Part shown: positions 58,182 through 64,000 of the stretch, piece after piece
Layout: the number at the start of each line of letters is the position of its first letter
How positions within the stretch are numbered: position 1 is the first letter of the stretch
Source of the DNA: Opacimonas viscosa
GTDB lineage: Bacteria; Pseudomonadota; Gammaproteobacteria; Enterobacterales; Alteromonadaceae
Assembly: GCF_024199005.1 (NCBI RefSeq)
Contig: NZ_JANATA010000002.1
Coordinates: 1-64,000, forward strand
Direction: 5' to 3'
DNA length: 64,000 nucleotides
Notes under the pieces: generated by a model
What the model saw: only the letters and a program-made list of their open reading frames with translations
What the model was told of the DNA's origin: nothing
Databases searched by the model: none
Position numbers and translations under genes: made by a program

Positions 58182-58212
58182 AAGGCAGTTATTCATTTAA
58201 CTGCCTTTTTTT
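58182..58212 (+). terminator. Rho-independent terminator of the CsrB-like RNA
   Basis: Perfect 10-bp arms AAGGCAGTTA (58182-58191) and TAACTGCCTT (58198-58207) with a 6-base loop are followed by T to 58212. It ends 8 bp before the stop codon of the convergent DUF3301 gene. Confidence 0.92.
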
Positions 58213-58220
58213 ATGTCCAA

Positions 58221-58541
58221 TTACACATCTTCATTAATGCGATACGCTGGTAAATCAATCTGTTTAATCTTGCCCTTGTACACAGAAATAATCCCCTCAT
58301 AAGCAGTTTCTTTATCGCCAGAGAAACAAAATGAATATTCAATTAAGCCGACTTTTTTATCATTTTTAGGCCAAAAGGTGATGTTTTTACGTGCGATACT
58401 GATAAATTGTAAATGATGATTTTGGCAATATTGTTGAGCAAATTGCCTGACACGCTCCGCATTCTCTCGAATGCGCCAAAACCATACTGTGAGCGCACAA
58501 AATATGACGATTAGCAAAATTTCTAATAGGGATATTGCCAT
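58221..58541 (-). CDS. DUF3301 family membrane protein
   Basis: The 106-residue protein has one N-terminal transmembrane helix (LLEILLIVIFCALTVWFW) followed by a basic juxtamembrane segment NAERVRQFAQQYCQNHHLQF and a soluble beta domain ending YEGIISVYKGKIKQIDLPAY. These match the DUF3301 pattern. It follows the DUF3549 gene by 3 bp, a pairing I recall from Vibrio and Shewanella near truC. Function unknown. Its 3' end faces the RNA terminator. Confidence 0.82.
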   Translation of the reverse strand: MAISLLEILLIVIFCALTVWFWRIRENAERVRQFAQQYCQNHHLQFISIARKNITFWPKNDKKVGLIEYSFCFSGDKETAYEGIISVYKGKIKQIDLPAYRINEDV

Positions 58542-58544
58542 CTG

Positions 58545-59573
58545 CTATTGCTCTAATATGGATTGGAGTTTCGTTAAAATAACAGGAGAAGCTGTTTTTT
58601 GATGGATGAGTCCCAATAAAACCGGCCTAACATTAGGTAATTGTACTAAATCCTGATACAAACCAATAAACACATCATCTTCACAATGGGTTAAATGTAC
58701 TAAAAATCGATCCAAATCATTAGGGGTGGCAGACAATGCATTCATCCAGCGTGCACTTAGGAGGATGAGTGTATCCACTTCTAGGGATGGAAGAGCTAAA
58801 ATATGTTTTAAGTATTTAACCTGTAATTCTAGGGAAGCTTGGGCCAAAGCTCTTATACATAAATGTACCTGGTCAGTATATGTCGCATAATCAGCAATAA
58901 AATCCTGTAGTTGTTTGGCAATAGTTATCGCCAGCGGTTTATGTAATTCACAGTTTTCCAAACCCTCGAACAGCATTTTTAAGACGGGGCCATGTAATTG
59001 TCCTAAGTGCTTGTTTAGTAATGGATAAATCTCAGGGGATGCGTGCCTGATGGTGAGTTCAGCGATACTTTGCACACTGAGTGTTTGCCAGTCTACTTTC
59101 ATTGGTTCTGCGATATAAGCCAGAGCCGAAGTTAAGTCAGTAGCGGGTAAGTCTAGTTGAACTTTGGCCAGAGCGGAAAAATGCGCAAGCTGGGTTTGTG
59201 TCGGTGTGAAAGTAAAAGGATTGTCGCCAAGTTCCCCATTTTTCTCCTCAGATAAACCTAAATCAGCGCCTAGTGCCTCAACGACTTTCTCCAAGAACAT
59301 ATTTCGAGCAGCTTGATTGAGTAATCCTCTTTCATCTAGTGGTAGTTTTAAAAACCAAATGAATTGTTGGTCAGATAAATTCGGATTCCAAAAAATACAG
59401 CCTAGCCACATATGTTGCTGCCGCGGAAAAGGGACGGCTTGTCTTTGATACTCGATTTCTAAAAACGTTTGTTCTGTCAAAGTACGCAGACCACGACCCA
59501 TATCAATGATCTTAAATTGAGAACCTGCTGCATGTAAAAATTCACATATTGAGTTGATCGTAGGTTCAGACAT
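58545..59573 (-). CDS. DUF3549 family protein
   Basis: From ATG 59573 the protein has 342 residues; an earlier in-frame start at 59585 adds only MGSF. The N-terminus (ICEFLHAAGSQFKIIDMGRG, then MWLGCIFWNPN near residue 56 and FLKLPLDERGLL) is the DUF3549 signature. The C-terminal half is helical and may form HEAT-like repeats. It is soluble with no catalytic motif. Its gene is divergent from truC and upstream of the DUF3301 gene. Function unknown. Confidence 0.85.
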   Translation of the reverse strand: MSEPTINSICEFLHAAGSQFKIIDMGRGLRTLTEQTFLEIEYQRQAVPFPRQQHMWLGCIFWNPNLSDQQFIWFLKLPLDERGLLNQAARNMFLEKVVEALGADLGLSEEKNGELGDNPFTFTPTQTQLAHFSALAKVQLDLPATDLTSALAYIAEPMKVDWQTLSVQSIAELTIRHASPEIYPLLNKHLGQLHGPVLKMLFEGLENCELHKPLAITIAKQLQDFIADYATYTDQVHLCIRALAQASLELQVKYLKHILALPSLEVDTLILLSARWMNALSATPNDLDRFLVHLTHCEDDVFIGLYQDLVQLPNVRPVLLGLIHQKTASPVILTKLQSILEQ

Positions 59574-59689
59574 AAATGACCCCAAAGAATAAAAATAGTC
59601 ATTATACTCATGCCATAAAGAAACGCTATATCGATGAAACCCCTCTGTGGTAATATCCGTACAGAATTTGTTATTTTAAGGCTGGTTAC

Positions 59690-60445
59690 ATGTCAGAAGA
59701 AGCAACTAATACGCCTGAGATCTTACCAATACTGTATCAAGATGAAGCGTTGGTTGTCGTCCATAAACCCAGCGGTTTATTAGTGCACAAAAGCCTGATT
59801 GATAAGCATGAGACTCGCTATGCTATGCGTATTATCCGAGATCAGATTGGTCAGTATGTGTATCCCGTTCATCGTTTGGATAAACCCACATCAGGTATTT
59901 TAGTGTTTGCTTTGTCAAGTGATATTGCGCGAGTAGTCAGTCAGCAAATTGAAGCTAAACAGTGGCATAAGGAGTATCATGCATGGGTACGAGGCTGGTT
60001 GAAAGACCAACATATTGACTATGCTTTAAAAGAGAAACTTGACAAAATAGCTGATAAAATGGCCGATCAAGATAAAGCAGCCCAAGTAGCACAAACAGAT
60101 GCTAGTTGTTTACGGCGTTTTGAAATCCCTAAAGCGACAGGGCGTTACGCTTCTACTCGGTGTAGTTTTGTAAAGTTAATCCCACACACAGGGAGAAAAC
60201 ATCAGCTAAGAAGGCACTTAGCACATGTTAATCATCCCATTTTGGGAGATACTACGCATGGTGATGGTAAGCACAATCAATTTTATCGAGATGAGGGTGA
60301 CTTGCACCGTTTGGGTTTGGCTCATACCCGTTTAACAATGATACATCCTTTGACGAACGCGCCTTTAGTTATAGAATGTCCATTATCTGAAGAGCTTCAG
60401 AAATTTTCGAAATATCTTGAAGCTTTTGCAATTTTAGAGGAATAG
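59690..60445 (+). CDS. truC: tRNA pseudouridine(65) synthase TruC
   Basis: The 251-residue RluA-family enzyme has an N-terminal ILYQDEALVVVHKPSGLLVH near residue 14, the catalytic Asp in VHRLDKPTSGILVFAL near 63, and the C-terminal TGRKHQLRRHLAHVNHPILG near 166. The Arg/His-rich latter motif and adjacency to the flavodoxin gene fit TruC (YqcB), which modifies U65 of tRNA-Ile and tRNA-Asp. RluA or RluD paralogues are longer or have an S4 domain. The stop is 3 bp from the flavodoxin gene. Confidence 0.92.
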   Translation: MSEEATNTPEILPILYQDEALVVVHKPSGLLVHKSLIDKHETRYAMRIIRDQIGQYVYPVHRLDKPTSGILVFALSSDIARVVSQQIEAKQWHKEYHAWVRGWLKDQHIDYALKEKLDKIADKMADQDKAAQVAQTDASCLRRFEIPKATGRYASTRCSFVKLIPHTGRKHQLRRHLAHVNHPILGDTTHGDGKHNQFYRDEGDLHRLGLAHTRLTMIHPLTNAPLVIECPLSEELQKFSKYLEAFAILEE

Positions 60446-60448
60446 TAA

Positions 60449-60895
60449 GTGGCAAATATCGGTATTTTAGTAGGTTCAGTTTATGGCAATGCACAAAATG
60501 TTGCTGAGCAAGCTGCAGAATTTTTAACGAATAATGGCCATGAGGTTATTACTGAGACAGATCCTGACCTGGGTATTTTGGACGATCATGATGCAATATT
60601 TGTGGTTACGTCGACCACCGGTATGGGAGATGTGCCGCCAAATTTGGAACTTTTCTTTGCTGATGCAAAAGACTTAATGCCAATGCAAACAGGCAAAAAG
60701 TTCGCAGTTGCTGCATTAGGCGATAGCTCTTACTGTGAATCGTATTGCGGTGCAGGAAAGCAGTTTTTTGCATTGTTGAGCGACCTCCAAGGTGAACCTA
60801 TTCAACCGTTATTAGAAATCGATGCTATGGAAACATTTGAACCAGAAAAAGATGTTTTAGCGTGGCTAGAAGAGCACCATGACAAATTTAATTAA
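60449..60895 (+). CDS. Flavodoxin (YqcA/MioC type)
   Basis: The 148-residue protein starts at GTG 60449. The FMN phosphate loop reads ILVGSVYGNAQNVAEQAAEF near residue 5, with VTSTTGMGDVPPN near 53 and ALGDSSYCESYCGAGKQFF near 87, which frame the flavin ring. Short-chain flavodoxins donate electrons to reductases; MioC is linked to biotin synthase. It is translated with truC, as yqcA is in E. coli. Ends with a terminator shared with dapD. Confidence 0.92.
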   Translation: MANIGILVGSVYGNAQNVAEQAAEFLTNNGHEVITETDPDLGILDDHDAIFVVTSTTGMGDVPPNLELFFADAKDLMPMQTGKKFAVAALGDSSYCESYCGAGKQFFALLSDLQGEPIQPLLEIDAMETFEPEKDVLAWLEEHHDKFN

Positions 60896-60953
60896 AGACT
60901 AACTAACCAGCGTTTAGTTATGTCTTAATTGACATTGGTTTTATTCCAACAAC

Positions 60954-60980
60954 AAAAAAGGAGCCCCTAGGCTCCTTTTT
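60954..60980. terminator. Bidirectional terminator between the flavodoxin gene and dapD
   Basis: GGAGCC (60960-60965) and GGCTCC (60970-60975) with loop CCTA are flanked by six A and five T, extending the stem. It lies 21 bp beyond the dapD stop and 58 bp beyond the flavodoxin stop. Confidence 0.9.
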
Positions 60981-61001
60981 AATTAGGTGTAAACCTAATC
61001 T

Positions 61002-61826
61002 TTATTCAGCATCACGAAGTAGGGCATTGATACCTACTTTAGCACGTGTTTTTGCATCTACTTTTTTCACGATAATCGCAGCATACAAGCTGTAGTTGCC
61101 ACATTTACTTGGTAGAGAACCTGATACGACAACAGAGCCTGCAGGAACACGACCATAGTGGATTTCACCCGTTTCACGATCATATATACGAGTCGACTGA
61201 CCGATGTAAACCCCCATAGAGATGACAGCGCCTTCTTCGACAATGACACCTTCTACGATTTCAGAGCGTGCGCCAATGAAGCAGTTGTCTTCAATGATAG
61301 TTGGATTCGCCTGTAATGGTTCAAGTACACCACCAATGCCTACACCACCAGATAAATGGACGTTTTTACCAATTTGTGCACATGAGCCAACAGTTGCCCA
61401 TGTATCTACCATAGTGCCTTCGTCAACGTAGGCACCAATATTTACGTAAGAAGGCATGATAACTGCGTTTTTACCAATAAATGTAGCAGTTCGAACTGCG
61501 GCTGGGGGTACAATACGCACACCTTCTGCGGCGAATTGTGCAGCAGTATAGTCAGTATATTTTAAAGGAACTTTGTCAAAATATTGCGTTTCAGCGCCAT
61601 CAATAATGTCATTGTTGTAACAACGAAAATATAATAAGACAGCTTTTTTGAGCCATTGATTAACGACCCATTCGCCATCAATTTTTTCAGCAACGCGAGC
61701 TTCACCACTGTTTAACAAGGCGATGCTTTGGTCTACAGCTGCTTTGACTTCTGCTGTTACTGTACTAGGTGAAATAGTGTCTCTGGCATCAAATGCCGCT
61801 TCGATTGTTTGTTGTAAATCGCTCAT
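61002..61826 (-). CDS. dapD: Tetrahydrodipicolinate N-succinyltransferase
   Basis: The 274-residue enzyme succinylates tetrahydrodipicolinate in lysine and diaminopimelate synthesis. Hexapeptide repeats of the left-handed beta-helix run from about residue 100 to 220 ([60 protein letters not shown]). The N-terminal helical domain and C-terminal [20 protein letters not shown] are present. Length equals E. coli DapD (274). Its ATG overlaps the glnD stop as TAATG. Confidence 0.97.
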   Translation of the reverse strand: MSDLQQTIEAAFDARDTISPSTVTAEVKAAVDQSIALLNSGEARVAEKIDGEWVVNQWLKKAVLLYFRCYNNDIIDGAETQYFDKVPLKYTDYTAAQFAAEGVRIVPPAAVRTATFIGKNAVIMPSYVNIGAYVDEGTMVDTWATVGSCAQIGKNVHLSGGVGIGGVLEPLQANPTIIEDNCFIGARSEIVEGVIVEEGAVISMGVYIGQSTRIYDRETGEIHYGRVPAGSVVVSGSLPSKCGNYSLYAAIIVKKVDAKTRAKVGINALLRDAE

Positions 61827-64000
61827 TATGAATGGTTTTCCGATTGATCAAGTTGCAAAATAATCTGCTTTTTTAAAGCAAGCTGTAATTCTGTATTCAA
61901 TGCTTGGTCGAACTCGTCACTGACAATAAATATATCTTCAGCACGCTCCCCAATAGTTGAAATTTTAGCAAGTCGTAAGGTGAGGTTGAAATCAACAAAT
62001 ATGTGGCCAATTTCAGCAAGTAGGCCTGGTGCATCCAAGGCTTCTAATTCTATAAGTGTCGCATCATCTGAGGCGGAAAAGAACCGGACTTTAGTCGGTA
62101 CGTTTAATTGCTTCAAGCGACGAGATAATTTCCGGTTATTATCATGTTTAACGGTTGGTTTTTCAAGTTGTGTTTGGATCGCGTCTTCAATTCGCTTGAG
62201 ACGCTTGTCATTTGCTATTTTTTCATTTTGTCCATCTGTCACAATAATGCTATCAAACACATATTTATCCGGTGTTATTGCAATATGCGCGTCAAGTATT
62301 GATAAATTACTACTATCAAGCACAGAGGCTATTTGGGCAAACATTGCAGGCCGATCTTTGCCATAAATGAGTAATTCACTCCCTGCCTTGGTAGTATCGT
62401 TAGACATTTTTATCAACCAAGAGTCAGCGTTTTGTGCCGTGTGTTGCAGAATAACCGAAGTGTGCCAAGCAATTTGCACAGGTTTAAACCGAGTGAAATA
62501 ACTATTGTCCAAACGTTGCCATAATTCAGAAATAGCCTCAGCAGAATGCTTTTCGACTAACAATTCTCTAGCATCTGTTTTATTTTGTTCTGCCCGCTCA
62601 AATAGGGTGACTTGGCACTGCAAGCCATTTTCTAACGCATTAGTGGTTAGCACATATAATTCTTTTAGGAGTGATGATTTCCAATCATTCCACAGATTAT
62701 CATTGGTAGCTCGAATATCAGCTAGAGTGAGTGCGTATAGCAGATTTAAGTGATTCGTTGACTTCACGGTAGAGGCAAAATCATTAATGACTTCAGGATC
62801 ATATATGTCTCGACGTTGCGCCACCACTGACATGAGTAAGTGTGACTCAACTAACCAACTAATCATGGCGGTATCATCAGAACTTAAACCATGCTTTTCA
62901 CCAAATTCAATGACATCAGCCGCACCTAACTTAGAATGGTCTCCACCTCGACCTTTACCTATGTCATGGAAGATACCAGCAATAAATAGTAGTTCAGGTT
63001 TATCCAAATTTTTAACAATGTTGCCACAGCGAGGGAAGGCTCTATTCAATGGAGAAAAATAATGCGCAATGAACTTCACTAGGCGATAGGTGTGCTCATC
63101 TACTGTATATGCATGGAATAAATCAAATTGCATCATGCCTACAACGTTGTCCCATTGTGGCAGGTAGGCTTGTAATATCCCATGAAGATGCATGATATCC
63201 CAACCTAAATTGAAGAAAGCTGGATTCTTCATAAGGCGCATAAATGCTTCTCTACAGGACGGATATTCTACCCAATAGGCAGAAGAAAATTCTCTACGCG
63301 CATTGCGCAACAGTCGAATACATTCGAAATCTAAACCTTTTGAATCAGGTGTATTGGCCACTAACTCTAAAAATGTAAATACATCTTCAGGCTGTTTAAA
63401 CACGTGCTGATGACGTGGGGATATTTTATCTTCACATAGCACAAAATCATCATTGAGTGTTCTGCCTGAAGAAACCGAAGTGTTGAGGATATCAACTTTA
63501 AACCGTTGCAAAAGCATCGTATTTAATTCGGTCACCCGACGCACGATACGGAAAAAGCCCTTCATCATGTTTTCGACGGACTTTTTATCTGAATCATTAA
63601 AGCCCAGTTTATGTGCAACATCTGCCTGATAATCAAACAATAATCGGTTTTCGCTACGACCAGCAACCAAATGAAGTGCAAACCGAATGCGCCATAACTG
63701 ACTGCGACAGTTAATCAACTCTTGGTGTTCTTGTTCTGTGAAGTAACCGTGCCCGACAAGTTCGTAGCCGTCATACTCTTTAAAATGTTTCTTGGCAACC
63801 CAACCGATAGATTGAATATCCCTTAAGCATCCAGGGTTTTCTTTGACGTTTGGCTCGAGATTGTACGAGGTATCATTGAATTTGCTATGACGTTGTTTTT
63901 GTTCTTCGTATTTGGCACTAAAGAAATCCTTACTAGACCAAACTCTTTTATGATTGACCTTTTCTAGCATGGCAGCAAACAATGTTTCACTGCCGATTAA
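61826..64000 (-). CDS. glnD: Bifunctional uridylyltransferase/uridylyl-removing enzyme GlnD, N-terminus beyond the right edge
   Basis: The frame is open to base 64000, leaving about 724 C-terminal residues of a roughly 880-residue protein; TTG or other internal codons near the edge are not the start. Visible parts are the end of the nucleotidyltransferase region ([19 protein letters not shown]), the HD hydrolase domain with [17 protein letters not shown], and two ACT domains ([20 protein letters not shown] and [20 protein letters not shown]) at the C-terminus. GlnD uridylylates PII under nitrogen limitation. The catalytic GSxxR region lies outside. Upstream of and overlapping dapD. Confidence 0.96.
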   Translation of the reverse strand, partial: LIGSETLFAAMLEKVNHKRVWSSKDFFSAKYEEQKQRHSKFNDTSYNLEPNVKENPGCLRDIQSIGWVAKKHFKEYDGYELVGHGYFTEQEHQELINCRSQLWRIRFALHLVAGRSENRLLFDYQADVAHKLGFNDSDKKSVENMMKGFFRIVRRVTELNTMLLQRFKVDILNTSVSSGRTLNDDFVLCEDKISPRHQHVFKQPEDVFTFLELVANTPDSKGLDFECIRLLRNARREFSSAYWVEYPSCREAFMRLMKNPAFFNLGWDIMHLHGILQAYLPQWDNVVGMMQFDLFHAYTVDEHTYRLVKFIAHYFSPLNRAFPRCGNIVKNLDKPELLFIAGIFHDIGKGRGGDHSKLGAADVIEFGEKHGLSSDDTAMISWLVESHLLMSVVAQRRDIYDPEVINDFASTVKSTNHLNLLYALTLADIRATNDNLWNDWKSSLLKELYVLTTNALENGLQCQVTLFERAEQNKTDARELLVEKHSAEAISELWQRLDNSYFTRFKPVQIAWHTSVILQHTAQNADSWLIKMSNDTTKAGSELLIYGKDRPAMFAQIASVLDSSNLSILDAHIAITPDKYVFDSIIVTDGQNEKIANDKRLKRIEDAIQTQLEKPTVKHDNNRKLSRRLKQLNVPTKVRFFSASDDATLIELEALDAPGLLAEIGHIFVDFNLTLRLAKISTIGERAEDIFIVSDEFDQALNTELQLALKKQIILQLDQSENHS

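Larger units (their letters stand above)
57570..58212 (+). ncRNA. csrB: CsrB-type CsrA-sequestering small RNA (enlarged)
   Basis: About 640 bases contain roughly 39 GGA trinucleotides by hand count, mostly AGGA or GGAC, and no convincing coding frame. Many lie in hairpin loops: ATCTC-AGGAT-GAGAT (57703-57718), AATATC-AGGAT-GATATT twice, and TTCC-AGGAT-GGAA. These are the classic CsrA-binding presentation (compare CAGGATG loops of E. coli CsrB, 369 nt). A strong terminator closes it and a GacA-type box precedes it. It lies between syd and truC, the position of E. coli csrB. It should bind CsrA dimers and relieve CsrA repression. Start position is approximate. Confidence 0.88.

Noticed and set aside
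57474-58253. Short open frames (minus 57474-57686, plus 58026-58253) across the GGA-rich segment
   Set aside because: Neither has a credible start context or protein-like composition, both cross the RNA hairpins or terminator, and the GGA/AGGAU pattern explains the sequence better.

Overview
The window reads as chromosome of a marine gammaproteobacterium of the Alteromonadales (Alteromonas, Paraglaciecola or a relative). The basis is gene content and order: System I ccm genes beside an orphan fliK/flhB-like pair, ppnN-queF-syd and truC-flavodoxin around a CsrB-like RNA, DUF3192, DUF3301 and DUF3549 proteins, a GspA/GspB pair, and moderately low GC. The genus is inference. No insertion sequence, prophage or CRISPR array was found. 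Most of the window is core genome; the accessory-looking parts are about 1-1490 (AT-rich repeat surface protein beside a tRNA) and the sugar-acid operon at 1753-6758.

Layout. 1-1224: a small lipoprotein overlapping a long modular secreted protein that runs off the left edge, next to tRNA(CAU). 1753-6758: a leftward four-gene operon (mannonate dehydratase, ManA-like isomerase, mannitol-dehydrogenase-family reductase, Nramp-like permease without metal ligands). 7077-9829: an unknown small gene, then an alpha-hydroxy-acid dehydrogenase with an LrgA/LrgB pair behind a promoter covered by a Fur-box-like palindrome. 9985-13542: response regulator/PAS pair, then gspB/gspA. 13701-18122: cca, srmB, rdgB, hemW. 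18218-23594: a coreless HD-GYP-like protein and the leuABCD operon with a leuL attenuator. 23813-32145: an orphan gene, eno, pyrG, mutS, pncC, and recA with its LexA box, followed by three 120-bp tandem repeats.

32575-43440: orphan flhB-like/fliK pair, divergent ccmABCDEFGHI and mlaA. 43765-49398: galE, a small membrane protein, a peptide transporter, and ugd-galU (UDP-sugar supply). 49587-53906: comEA-like gene, NAD-type isocitrate dehydrogenase, ppnN and a diguanylate cyclase. 54008-60895: queF, syd, small genes, a large CsrB-type RNA, DUF3301/DUF3549 genes, truC and a flavodoxin. 60954-64000: dapD and the C-terminal part of glnD.

The strongest unlabelled feature is the non-coding segment at about 57570-58212. 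It carries roughly 39 GGA motifs, many in AGGAU hairpin loops, three phased copies of a 75-bp unit, a strong terminator, and a GacA/UvrY-type box about 165 bp upstream. It lies between syd and truC, the position of csrB in Escherichia coli. I interpret it as an enlarged CsrB that titrates CsrA.
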